Assembly (NCBI RefSeq): GCF_003149185.1
Contig: NZ_QGDO01000001.1
Coordinates: forward strand, 1,426,001-1,490,000
Reading direction: 5' to 3'
Origin: Sediminitomix flava
Lineage (GTDB): Bacteria > Bacteroidota > Bacteroidia > Cytophagales > Flammeovirgaceae
Length of the DNA: 64,000 bases
This document shows, in pieces, positions 36,238-45,191 of this stretch. Position numbers and translations under genes: made by a program. The notes below the pieces were generated by a model that was not told the origin of the DNA, ran no database searches, and saw only the letters and a list, made by a program, of their open reading frames with translations. The number at the start of each line of letters is the position of its first letter. Positions within the stretch are counted from its first letter, which is position 1.

Positions 36238-36266
36238 AGCTGTCACACTAGAGCTATTAGCTGACA
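36238..36266 (-). promoter_or_regulatory. Direct repeat, candidate operator of the hybrid two-component regulator
   Basis: Read on the minus strand: TGTCAGCT (36266-36259), 13 nt, TGACAGCT (36245-36238), a 21-bp period. The same arrangement, with related half-sites and the same 19-nt distance to a TA-starting -7 box, lies upstream of kdgF. Confidence 0.6.
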
Positions 36267-36420
36267 AAACCGAAAATCTGACTGTAAATATTGTATAATC
36301 ATTTATAAAATATGTATTATTTACGCTTTATCACTTACTTTTATAAGCAAAATCTCGGAGTTTTATTGTAGAAATAACACATATAAGAGATTAGCATTTC
36401 CGATACGAACGCGTTGAACT

Positions 36421-39400
36421 ATGATGGATTTTGGACTTATAAGGAAAAATATCAACAGATGTTGTCCTCTTTTTTTACTTGTTTTTTTGTGTAGTCAATT
36501 GGCTATCGCAAAATCACCATACTTTATTATACCTTATTCAGTGGAGAATGGACTTGCACAAAGCACTGTCTATGCAATCACTCAAGACACCCAAGGATTT
36601 ATGTGGTTTGGAACCCGTGGTGGAGGCTTAAACCGTTTCGACGGACATTCGTTCAGTCAGTACATTCACGATCCCAAAGATAGTACTTCTATACCTCATA
36701 ATGTAGTTTCAGCACTTTTACCCGCCGATGAAGGGCATATTTGGGTTGGTACTGCTAATGGTATTTGTTTATTCTCCATTCATGAAGCAAAAAGTAAAGT
36801 TTATAAAGAGACTGTTTTAGAAGATGAAAGAGAAAACTTCTTCTATTCTTTCTTTAAAACTAAGGAAGGAGATTTCTATGCAGGTTCTGTAGATGGTTTA
36901 TACCTATATAATAAGGAGTCAGACTCATTCAAATTAATTTCGGAAGAATACAGAGGAATACGTACGATCACACAAGGGCCAGAAGGAAATATTTGGTTCA
37001 ACTCTGTAGGACGATTGGTTTGTATGAGCCAAGACCAACAAAACTTCAAAGTATTTGAAGAAAAAGCATCTGATCTTCAATCATTGAAAGCCGACAATAT
37101 TTTGAGTTTGGCTTTTGACAGACATGACAGACTTTGGATCGGTACAAGAAACTCTGGTGTGAATATTATGGAAAATATTCAAGTCGGGAAATTCAAGCAG
37201 TATAACACTGAGAACTCACAACTTCCGTCCAATGATATCAGAACACTGCACGAAGATCAAGATGGTGAAATATGGATCGGTACTAAAAAAGGTGTCGCTA
37301 TTTATCAACACTTTGATCAGAGCTTTGAAATTTTTCAGAGTGATAATTATGATAAAAACAGCTTGAGTCAGAATTCTGTGTATTCATTCTACGAAGATCA
37401 GAACCAAAACTTATGGGTTGGTACTTGGAGTGGAGGAGTAAACTTATTCTCCAATAATGCTCAAAAATTTCAGGCTATTCAGAATCACTTCATCAAGAAT
37501 AAGAGACAACCTATTGGCTCTGTCAGTACATTTTGGGTAGATCAAGAAGGAACATGGATTGGCTCAGAAAATCAAGGCTTAATTTTCCAAGAAAGTAAAG
37601 GTTCAACACTTTCTACGAAGCAATTCTTTCCTAAAGAACACATCAAAACCTTATGGAAAGATCATAATGAAGATTTCTGGGTTGGTACTTTTCACGGACT
37701 TAAATTTAAAGAGAAAAACAGCCAACACTTCAGAGATATATTAGAAGGAGAAGGTATCTATGATTTGATAGAATATCCTAAAGGCAAAATTTGGGCGAGT
37801 ACGCTCCGATACATTTACAGAATTGATAAAGCTGATTTCAGTATTAAAAGATACAGTAAAGAAGAAGGCAAACTTAGTTCGACTTACAATCGAGGTGGTA
37901 TTTTCCACTTAGACAGACAAGGAAAACTTTGGGTTGGTGCTCAAAAAGGACTGATGATTTTCGACCAAAAATCAGATAGTTTCTTGAGCTACGAACCTAA
38001 GAAAAATAGCAATCACCTCCTTTTTAAAAGTTTTATCTACGATATCACCGAAGACCAAGAGCACAGAATTTGGATTGGTACTCAAAACGGTCTTTTTGCC
38101 CTAAACCTTGAAAACAACGAAATTCTTTCATTCAATAAAAATGAAGGACTGTCAAGTCACATGGTTCATGGTGTACTTTACGATGCAAAAGAAAATACAA
38201 TTTGGGCAAGTACAAGCAACGGTCTGAACCAAGTATATCTTTCCGATTTCAAAATCAATGCTTTTTCAAGTAGTGAAGGACTTCAAGGAGAAGAGTTTAA
38301 CCGTAGTGCATGCTTTATCAGCAAAGATGGTCAGATGTTTTTTGGCGGAACAAAAGGTTACAATGCCTTCAATCCTTATGACATACAGACCAACCGTAAA
38401 GCTCCCGAAGTTATTTTAGATCAGATTTCATTCTTAGGAAGTAGAAATATTCATAAAACGGATAGCTACAAACTATACGGAAAAGAGAAAATCGAGATTC
38501 CGTACGGAGAGTCAGCATTCTCAATCAACTATACAGCTATCAACTACAGCCAACCGAAACAAATTACTTATGCGCTTAAAATATCTGGACATTTCAATGA
38601 CTGGATTCAGATGGGCAATCAGCGCCAAGTACATCTTGCAAAACTAGAGCCTGGTAGTTACGAAATGAGCATCAAAGCAGCCAATGAAGATGGTGTTTGG
38701 GGAAAACCTTCAACTTTAGAACTTGTCATCCTTCCTCCTATTTGGCGAGCGTGGTGGGCAAACTTGCTGTACGTTCTTATGATCACAATTATCATTCAGT
38801 TTATCTATAAAGAATGGAAAGTAAGACAGCATTTCAAAAATGACTTACTCGTAGAAAAGATGAGTAAGGAGAAAATGGAATACATTAATCAGTTGAAAAT
38901 TAATTTCTTCACCAATGTTTCTCACGAACTCCGTACACCTTTATCGCTGATCATCGGGCCGTTGGAAAGAATCATTAAAAAAGGAGATGATATCCCTGCC
39001 AGTCATGATTATCTAGCGTTGATGCTCAAAAATGCCAAACATCTGATGCAACTCGTAGATGAATTATTGGAATTCAGAAAAGTACAAAGTGGAAAGCAAC
39101 GTCTGAAAGTACAAGAAATTCCGTTGGTGAAATTTATCAACGAAATCAGTCTGTCATTTGAAGCTAGAGCACAAAACAGAGACATAGAACTCACTACTTC
39201 TGGCAAAGATGACTTGACGCTTTGGGCAGATAGAGCCATGTTCCAAAAAGTAATTCACAACATTCTTTCAAATGCCTTCAAACACACACCTAAAGGAGGA
39301 AAAATCCGTCTGAATGTTGAGAAAATATCTAGCTACAATGTCAAAATCAGTATTTCTGACACAGGCGTTGGGATGTCTAAAGAGATGATAAGCCAGATTT

Positions 39401-40443
39401 TTGAATATTATAGCCATAAAGATTCCACACTCGGTGAAGATAAAGGCGTAGGAATTGGGATGGCACTAAGTAAAGAAATCATAGAGCTGCATCAAGGAGA
39501 AATAAAAGTAGAAAGCGAACCCGACAAAGGAACAACTTTCCACCTTATCCTCTCACTCGGAAAAACACACTTTGAACAATTGGATGGTGTTGAATTCTTA
39601 GAAGTGGCACTCGACACAGAAAAAAATCAGGAAGAGGAAGAAGGAAAAACTAAAGAAGCTGACAGTTCTATTCCAAAGATTCTTGTGGTAGATGACAATG
39701 CCGAATTCAGAACCTTCCTACGAGATGGTTTGAAAGAAAAATACACGATCATTGAGGCTCAAAATGGTGTAGAAGCATTTGAAAAAGCACAAAAAGAGCA
39801 ACCTCAACTGATTCTGACAGATATCATGATGCCTGATATGGACGGCTACGAATTCTGTGACAAAGTGAAAAGTCATTACGATACAGACCATATGCCTGTT
39901 ATTTTCCTTTCTGCCAAAGATTCAACCGAAAGTCAGAAAGAGGCACTTCAAAAAGGTGGAGATGCTTATATCTCTAAACCGTTTGACTGGGATTATTTGG
40001 AGCTTACCGTTGAGACTACACTTCAAAAATTCGATCAACTCAAACAACGTTACCTCAAAGACCTTTTGAATGATGAAGAGAAGAAAATTGGGGAAATGTC
40101 TGAGGATGAAAAATTCACGGTAGAGGTTAAACGAATCATGGAAGAGTATTTAAGTGCTTCTGAACTTTCTGTTGAAACCTTCTGCAAAGAAATTGGAATG
40201 AGCCGATCAAACTTGAACATCAAGTTCAAGAGTATTATCGGGAAATCACCGAACGAGTACATCAAGTATTACCGAATGCAAAAAGCAGCAGCATTACTGC
40301 TTACGGGTAAAAACTCAGTGATTGAAGTGGTTTATAGCGTTGGCTTTAAATCGCCATCTTATTTCACGAAATGCTTTAAAGAGACATTTGGAAAACTTCC
40401 TTCAGAATACACCGAGATGTATCAGAAAGAAGAAGCCAAGTAA
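36421..40443 (+). CDS. Hybrid two-component system regulator (HTCS)
   Basis: One-protein sensor and transcription factor, 1340 residues. N-terminal signal/anchor (about 10-30), then two-component-regulator propeller repeats (W-x-G-T units such as MWFGTRGGGLNRF and IWIGTKKGVAIY, about 40-680), the Y_Y_Y domain (about 695-775), a membrane helix (about 780-800), HisKA with His835 (NVSHELRTPL), HATPase (about 945-1060), receiver with Asp1134 (LTDIMMP) and a C-terminal AraC-type DNA-binding domain (about 1235-1335). It diverges from susC and precedes kdgF. It should bind an alginate oligomer in the periplasm and activate both flanking operons (inference from family and context). Confidence 0.95.
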   Translation: MMDFGLIRKNINRCCPLFLLVFLCSQLAIAKSPYFIIPYSVENGLAQSTVYAITQDTQGFMWFGTRGGGLNRFDGHSFSQYIHDPKDSTSIPHNVVSALLPADEGHIWVGTANGICLFSIHEAKSKVYKETVLEDERENFFYSFFKTKEGDFYAGSVDGLYLYNKESDSFKLISEEYRGIRTITQGPEGNIWFNSVGRLVCMSQDQQNFKVFEEKASDLQSLKADNILSLAFDRHDRLWIGTRNSGVNIMENIQVGKFKQYNTENSQLPSNDIRTLHEDQDGEIWIGTKKGVAIYQHFDQSFEIFQSDNYDKNSLSQNSVYSFYEDQNQNLWVGTWSGGVNLFSNNAQKFQAIQNHFIKNKRQPIGSVSTFWVDQEGTWIGSENQGLIFQESKGSTLSTKQFFPKEHIKTLWKDHNEDFWVGTFHGLKFKEKNSQHFRDILEGEGIYDLIEYPKGKIWASTLRYIYRIDKADFSIKRYSKEEGKLSSTYNRGGIFHLDRQGKLWVGAQKGLMIFDQKSDSFLSYEPKKNSNHLLFKSFIYDITEDQEHRIWIGTQNGLFALNLENNEILSFNKNEGLSSHMVHGVLYDAKENTIWASTSNGLNQVYLSDFKINAFSSSEGLQGEEFNRSACFISKDGQMFFGGTKGYNAFNPYDIQTNRKAPEVILDQISFLGSRNIHKTDSYKLYGKEKIEIPYGESAFSINYTAINYSQPKQITYALKISGHFNDWIQMGNQRQVHLAKLEPGSYEMSIKAANEDGVWGKPSTLELVILPPIWRAWWANLLYVLMITIIIQFIYKEWKVRQHFKNDLLVEKMSKEKMEYINQLKINFFTNVSHELRTPLSLIIGPLERIIKKGDDIPASHDYLALMLKNAKHLMQLVDELLEFRKVQSGKQRLKVQEIPLVKFINEISLSFEARAQNRDIELTTSGKDDLTLWADRAMFQKVIHNILSNAFKHTPKGGKIRLNVEKISSYNVKISISDTGVGMSKEMISQIFEYYSHKDSTLGEDKGVGIGMALSKEIIELHQGEIKVESEPDKGTTFHLILSLGKTHFEQLDGVEFLEVALDTEKNQEEEEGKTKEADSSIPKILVVDDNAEFRTFLRDGLKEKYTIIEAQNGVEAFEKAQKEQPQLILTDIMMPDMDGYEFCDKVKSHYDTDHMPVIFLSAKDSTESQKEALQKGGDAYISKPFDWDYLELTVETTLQKFDQLKQRYLKDLLNDEEKKIGEMSEDEKFTVEVKRIMEEYLSASELSVETFCKEIGMSRSNLNIKFKSIIGKSPNEYIKYYRMQKAAALLLTGKNSVIEVVYSVGFKSPSYFTKCFKETFGKLPSEYTEMYQKEEAK

Positions 40444-40464
40444 ATAACCGATTATCTTTCAACT

Positions 40465-40494
40465 GCCACTCTAATTATTTAGGGTGGCTTTTTT
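40465..40494 (+). terminator. Rho-independent terminator of the HTCS gene
   Basis: The stem GCCACTCTAA (40465-40474) / TTAGGGTGGC (40479-40488) with one T-G pair is followed by six T, 22 bp past the stop codon. Confidence 0.85.
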
Positions 40495-41010
40495 ATTCCC
40501 TCAGTTTTATATCTCACGTTTGAAAATACACCTCATTTTTTTCCATGAAAAAAGAAATAAAGGTTATTCCAGTCCAGAAAACCGCGTCCCATAAAAAACT
40601 CCTCCCAGTAATCATTGCATCTCGGCTTTTGCAATAAACAGCTCACTAAGATAAATACTAGGACAAAAATAAAAGATCATAACTATTCTTAAAGTTAGCG
40701 CAGCGAGCGAGTGCAGCTTCTAAGGATTTATTTTATGAACGAAAGAGGCGGGCGCAGTTCTTCAAACTCAAAAAATGTACATAAAATCGAGCCTGAAGAC
40801 TCTAATTCCAATTTCTTAATTCGTAGATGCAGCACTCTCTCACTTCGTTAACTCTTCAAATAGAATATCTATAATAGTTTGTGTCACCACTTATCTGCTA
40901 CACAACGTTAAATAGCCTTTTTATTTTTCAAAATTCACCCTTTTCTACGAGACCACACCTCCATCTGATTCTATAAAAAATGATTCAAAAAGTACCCAAA
41001 AACACAGATA
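40495..41010. other. Non-coding region before the kdgF promoter
   Basis: No gene is visible. The stretch 40590-40660 (CATAAAAAAC...CTTTTGC) and 40743-40775 (GGCGGGCGCAGTTCTTC) loosely resemble parts of the dispersed repeat at 7.5 and 18.9 kb, perhaps a decayed third copy. A short GC-rich segment lies at about 40696-40723. Confidence 0.4.
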
Positions 41011-41039
41011 TGACAGCCTTTTAGTCAAATGTGTTAGTC
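41011..41039 (+). promoter_or_regulatory. Direct repeat upstream of kdgF, candidate HTCS operator
   Basis: TGACAGCC (41011-41018), 13 nt, TGTTAGTC (41032-41039) gives the same 21-bp period as the susC operator. After 19 nt comes TATAAATC (41059-41066) in the -7 position. Confidence 0.55.
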
Positions 41040-41121
41040 AATTTTTATAGCTACTATGTATAAATCTAAATGTGTTAACTCTACCCTTATTATCCCCCTT
41101 ACCTTTACATCATCGACAATC

Positions 41122-41141
41122 AAGTGATCCAAAAATCACTT
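41122..41141 (+). promoter_or_regulatory. Leader hairpin or inverted repeat before kdgF
   Basis: AAGTGAT (41122-41128) and ATCACTT (41135-41141) form perfect 7-bp arms around CCAAAA, 36 nt before the kdgF start. It may be an mRNA leader structure or a repressor site. Confidence 0.4.
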
Positions 41142-41177
41142 CTTACTTGAGTTGTAAACACAAAAGATATATGCCTT

Positions 41178-41525
41178 ATGAGCACTAAAACAGTTAGCGA
41201 AAACTTTTTAAAGGCGTCTCTTCCTTGGGAAACGCTAGAAGACGGATTGAAACGTCAGTTTCTTGGTTTTGATGACAAAATCATGATGGTAAAAGTAACC
41301 TTCAAAAAAGGAGGAGTCGGACAACTTCATGAGCATTATCATTCTCAGACAACTTATGTTGTAAGCGGAAAATTTGATGTGACTATTGACGGAGAAACAC
41401 AAACATTAGAAGGTGGCGATGCTTTCTACGTTCCTCCTCATGCAGTACACGGAGCTGTATGTCTTGAAGACGGAATGCTGATCGATGTATTCAGCCCTGC
41501 ACGTGAAGACTTCTTGAAAGACTAA
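41178..41525 (+). CDS. kdgF: KdgF-type cupin (unsaturated uronate ring-opening enzyme)
   Basis: Small single-domain cupin, 115 residues, matching KdgF. KdgF opens unsaturated galacturonate or 4,5-unsaturated monouronates to the linear keto sugar used by downstream reductases. Metal-binding residues are visible in QLHEHYHSQTTYVVSG (His51, His53, His55, Gln57) and in PPHAVHG (His88, His91). It is the first gene of a plus-strand operon with an MFS transporter (6-bp gap) and an SDR. It is cytoplasmic, with no signal peptide. Position and family together make a role in alginate monomer processing highly likely. Confidence 0.92.
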   Translation: MSTKTVSENFLKASLPWETLEDGLKRQFLGFDDKIMMVKVTFKKGGVGQLHEHYHSQTTYVVSGKFDVTIDGETQTLEGGDAFYVPPHAVHGAVCLEDGMLIDVFSPAREDFLKD

Positions 41526-41531
41526 TTTTTT

Positions 41532-42854
41532 ATGCTAAATGAGAAGAAAATGAAAATTAAAGGATTAAGATGGTGGATTACTGGTTTAGTCAGTTTTGCC
41601 ACAATCATCAACTATATCGATCGTAACGCCCTAGCGATCATGTGGCCTACTGTCTCCAAAGACTTAGGCATGACCAAAGACGATTATGCCCTATTGATTA
41701 CAGCATTTATGATATTCTATGCTTTAGGGCAATCTGTTTTTGGGAAACTATTCGACAAAATTGGAACAAGAATGGGTTTTGTGACTTCTATTCTGATTTG
41801 GTCAATTTCTATCGGATTTCACTCCGTTGTAAAAGGAATTACAGGTTTGAGTATCCTAAGAGGAACTTTAGCATTTGGTGAAGCTGGAAACTGGCCTGGA
41901 GCAACCAAAGCAAATGCGGAATGGTTCCCTCAGAAAGAAAGAGCGACAGCTCAAGGTCTATTCAATGCAGGAGCTTCTGCTGGTGCAGTTATTTCAGCTC
42001 CTTTGATTGCGATTCTTTTTGGTGTTTTCGGATGGAGAAATACCTTCTTATTCGTCAGTGTATTGGGTGCTTTATGGATGATTCCTTGGTTGATATTCTA
42101 CAAAGCAGCACCAAAGAAACACCCTTGGATTACGCAAAAAGAAAAAGAATACATACTAAGCGGACAAATTGAAAACGAAAAATTAGCAGAAGATGATAAG
42201 GGCATGACTTGGCTTGAACTCTTCAAGATGAGAAAGTCATGGTCTGTCATCCTCTCAAGATTCTTCCTAGACCCAATCTGGTGGTTGTTTGTCTCTTGGT
42301 TACCAATATATCTCGCAGATCAATTTGGTTTCAATGTAAAAGAAATCGGAATGTTTGCTTGGGTTCCTTACGTAGGAGCTGCCGTAGGTAGTGTGAGTGG
42401 AGGACTACTTGCAGGAAAATTATTAAGAGCAGGACGCGACATCAACTTTGCTCGTAAACTTCCGATTGTAATTGGAGGAGCGATCATGTTACCGTCACTA
42501 CTTGCTACAGCATATGCATCTACTCCGCTTTCTGCTGTACTATTGATCGCCCTAATTCTATTCGGGTTCCAATTTGCGATCAGTAACATTCAGACTTTAC
42601 CAAGTGATTTCCTTTCGGGTAAGTCTGTAGGATCATTAGCAGGATTGAGTGGTAGTGCTGCCGTTATTGGTGTACTCATCACAACTTGGATCGTACCTGT
42701 CATTACAAAAGACTCCTACGTTCCATTCTTTATACTCGGAGCGGTTCTCGTTCCACTAGGTCTATTCTCCGTTTTCTTGAGTGGCGATCTTAATGCTCAG
42801 AAAGAAAAACAAACTTCAGAAAAAGAGACTGCTCTCGAAGCGGAAATAGATTAA
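41532..42854 (+). CDS. MFS transporter, ACS/hexuronate type
   Basis: Inner-membrane proton-coupled transporter of the major facilitator superfamily, anion:cation symporter branch (ExuT-like), with 12 predicted helices in 440 residues. The hallmark NYIDRNALAIMWP follows TM1, and the loop GKLFDKIGTRMGF is the MFS signature A. Translation may start at 41532 or at the ATG at 41550 (MKIKGLRWW), which looks more family-like. It sits between kdgF and the DEH reductase gene, so the expected cargo is unsaturated mono-uronate or DEH from the periplasm. Confidence 0.92.
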   Translation: MLNEKKMKIKGLRWWITGLVSFATIINYIDRNALAIMWPTVSKDLGMTKDDYALLITAFMIFYALGQSVFGKLFDKIGTRMGFVTSILIWSISIGFHSVVKGITGLSILRGTLAFGEAGNWPGATKANAEWFPQKERATAQGLFNAGASAGAVISAPLIAILFGVFGWRNTFLFVSVLGALWMIPWLIFYKAAPKKHPWITQKEKEYILSGQIENEKLAEDDKGMTWLELFKMRKSWSVILSRFFLDPIWWLFVSWLPIYLADQFGFNVKEIGMFAWVPYVGAAVGSVSGGLLAGKLLRAGRDINFARKLPIVIGGAIMLPSLLATAYASTPLSAVLLIALILFGFQFAISNIQTLPSDFLSGKSVGSLAGLSGSAAVIGVLITTWIVPVITKDSYVPFFILGAVLVPLGLFSVFLSGDLNAQKEKQTSEKETALEAEID

Positions 42855-42905
42855 GCTTTTTATAGATAAAACACATTTTTCAGATACAACAAAAATTTTA
42901 AAAAG

Positions 42906-43658
42906 ATGAATTTACAAGGTAAAGTAGCCGTAGTTACAGGTGGTGCAAGAGATATTGGTAGAGCAATTTCAGTAAAATTGGCTGAAAGCGGTGCTAAAGT
43001 AGTTGTTAACTACTTCGACAATAAAGAAGATGCAGATAAGACATTAGAGATCATCAAGGAAAGAGGTGGAGAAGCGATCGCTGTACAAGGTGATATGACT
43101 AAAAATGCTGAGATCAAAACACTTGTTTCTGAAGCTGTAAATGCATTTGGAGAAGAAATCCATGTTTTGGTAAACGTAGCTGGTGGTCTTGTAGCTAGAA
43201 AGACAATCGGTGAGATGGATGAGGATTTCTGGGATTTCTTGATGGATGTAAACTTAAAATCGGTATTCCTAGTAACAAAAGCAGTTAAACCATATATGCC
43301 ACAAGGCGGATCTGTTGTCAATTTCGCATCGCAAGCTGGTCGTGACGGTGGAGGACCAGGTGCAGCAGCATACGCAACAGCAAAAGGTGGCGTAATGACT
43401 TATACTAGAGCCTTAGCAAAAGAATTCGGACCTGAACAGATTCGTGTGAATGCCTTATGCCCAGGTATGATCAACACTACGTTCCATGATACTTTCACAA
43501 AAGATGAAGTTCGTACTAAAGTTGCAGGTGGTACTCCACTAAGAAGAGAGGGTGCTTCAAATGAAGTAGCTGATTTGGTGGCTTACTTGGCAAGTGACGA
43601 ATCATCTTTTGTAACAGGAACAAATATCGACATCAATGGTGGTCTTTACTTCTCGTAA
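42906..43658 (+). CDS. SDR, probable DEH (4-deoxy-5-keto uronate) reductase
   Basis: Short-chain dehydrogenase of 250 residues: TGGARDIG cofactor loop (11-18), NVAGG in the NNAG position (90-94), active-site Tyr156 and Lys160 in AYATAKGG, and the ending GTNIDINGGLYFS. In alginate pathways an SDR reduces DEH to 2-keto-3-deoxygluconate (KDG). Genomic position directly after kdgF and the uronate transporter supports that role, though SDR sequence alone would not. The change Asn-to-Val at the first position of NNAG occurs in some SDRs. A terminator follows. Confidence 0.88.
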   Translation: MNLQGKVAVVTGGARDIGRAISVKLAESGAKVVVNYFDNKEDADKTLEIIKERGGEAIAVQGDMTKNAEIKTLVSEAVNAFGEEIHVLVNVAGGLVARKTIGEMDEDFWDFLMDVNLKSVFLVTKAVKPYMPQGGSVVNFASQAGRDGGGPGAAAYATAKGGVMTYTRALAKEFGPEQIRVNALCPGMINTTFHDTFTKDEVRTKVAGGTPLRREGASNEVADLVAYLASDESSFVTGTNIDINGGLYFS

Positions 43659-43691
43659 GTAATACCTCAGATAAGACTACATACAAACCGA

Positions 43692-43723
43692 GACCCCAAA
43701 TGCTATGCGTTTGGGGTCTTTTT
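43692..43723 (+). terminator. Rho-independent terminator of the kdgF operon
   Basis: The perfect 9-bp stem GACCCCAAA (43692-43700) / TTTGGGGTC (43710-43718) is followed by five T. Confidence 0.9.
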
Positions 43724-43903
43724 ATATAAAAAATGACATAGCTAATTAACCATCTAACTATGAATAACTTAAATATTCAGGCCTAAAAATTCTCATTTTT
43801 CATACAAAAAAAGAAGCAAATTAAACTTGTTTAAATTCACTTCTACTATTACATTCGAACGATTTTTTAATATTTATTTTTAAACTTTTAAACACTTTTA
43901 GAC

Positions 43904-45040
43904 ATGAGAGTTTTCTCATTTATTTTTTTATTAATATCCCTTCAATTGACTGTAGCTACAGCTCAAAACATTGAAAATAGAGTTCCAAATACAGCTGTTC
44001 CATTCCTAACGCTTAATAGTAATGCTAGAATTTCAGCCTTTGGAGAAGTTAGTACTGTATCATCTGATTTTTATGGAGATGCAGGACTCTTTCAAAATGG
44101 TGCTCTCCTAGAAAAGGGAAAAGGTGCTTTTGGCATAAATGCATCATACCGCCCCTGGTTATCTAGAATTGTAAATGATATGTACATCGGTGATTTTGGC
44201 ATGTATTATTCGTGGAAGAATAAACATAGTGTTAGTTACACCTACAGACATTTTGACTTAGGAAATATTCTGTTTACAGATGACACAGGTAACCCTATAA
44301 AATTTTTAGAACCTAAGGAAATATTCCATAAAGCCAATTACACCTATCATACACAAAATGGGTTATCATTAAATACAAGTATCAAATATATTAGAAGTAA
44401 AATACCCAATAATACTTCGCTATCAGGATCAGAAAATGAAGAGCATACTATTACAACTGCTTTTGCATTTGATTTAGGATTGTCCTACCGTAAAAACCTC
44501 AAATGGATAGAAGAATGGAATACTCCTATAAATTTTGGAGCGACTCTAAATAATATAGGCTCAAAGGTAGATTATAGATTTGGCATTGAGAATAATCTTC
44601 CAACATACCTAAGCTTAGGAGTTCTAGCTGAACCTAGAAAAAAAATAGGAAAATCACTTGAGCTAAATCTTGCACTTGCTTATCAAGTAGATAAAAGTTT
44701 AGTACCTCTTGACCCTACTCTTGACCTTAATGCAATTGAAAGTATATCTGAATCTTTAAGGGATACTAATTTTAGTACAGAACTCAAAGACGTTATTCAT
44801 AAAATAGGGGCTGAAACTCGTCTAGAGTATTTAGATCAAGGCTTTATAGCTCTCCGCCTTGGATATCATCATCAACATGAAGAAATTGGTGACACTAAAT
44901 ATCTTACAACAGGATTTGGCTTAGGTTTTAAAGGATTTAGTATTGACTACTCAAAACTATATCCTACCCCAAGAAACCATCCTTTTGAAGACACTTGGGC
45001 TATATCAGTAAGCTATAGATCTAACCTTTTCAAAAACTGA
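43904..45040 (+). CDS. PorV-family outer-membrane protein (T9SS-associated), divergent
   Basis: Outer-membrane beta-barrel related to PorV/LptO, which shuttles type IX secretion cargo to the attachment complex. It has a signal peptide (ending ATAQ, about residue 21) and PorV-like landmarks in order: PFLTLNSNARISAFGEVSTV, YRPWLSRIVND, YRHFDLGNILFTDDTGNPI, IKYIRSK, NNIGSKVDYRFG and LPTYLSLGV. The usual NPAK segment after the first strand is replaced (LFQNGALL), so this looks like a paralogue rather than the core PorV. It is monocistronic with a terminator and lies next to the alginate genes, with no other T9SS gene nearby. Confidence 0.85.
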   Translation: MRVFSFIFLLISLQLTVATAQNIENRVPNTAVPFLTLNSNARISAFGEVSTVSSDFYGDAGLFQNGALLEKGKGAFGINASYRPWLSRIVNDMYIGDFGMYYSWKNKHSVSYTYRHFDLGNILFTDDTGNPIKFLEPKEIFHKANYTYHTQNGLSLNTSIKYIRSKIPNNTSLSGSENEEHTITTAFAFDLGLSYRKNLKWIEEWNTPINFGATLNNIGSKVDYRFGIENNLPTYLSLGVLAEPRKKIGKSLELNLALAYQVDKSLVPLDPTLDLNAIESISESLRDTNFSTELKDVIHKIGAETRLEYLDQGFIALRLGYHHQHEEIGDTKYLTTGFGLGFKGFSIDYSKLYPTPRNHPFEDTWAISVSYRSNLFKN

Positions 45041-45059
45041 TTAGAAAAATAACTACACA

Positions 45060-45086
45060 GGGAATGATTTTTTCATTCCCTTTTTT
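45060..45086 (+). terminator. Rho-independent terminator
   Basis: The stem GGGAATGA (45060-45067) / TCATTCCC (45073-45080) is followed by six T after the PorV-like gene. Confidence 0.9.
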
Positions 45087-45191
45087 GTTTCTACCCACAA
45101 GCAAAACCCAAATTACCAACTCAAAGCAGAACTTCTTACCTTCGTGCTATTGAAACCATAGAATCAAAAAGCTAAACATAAACTGTGCACA

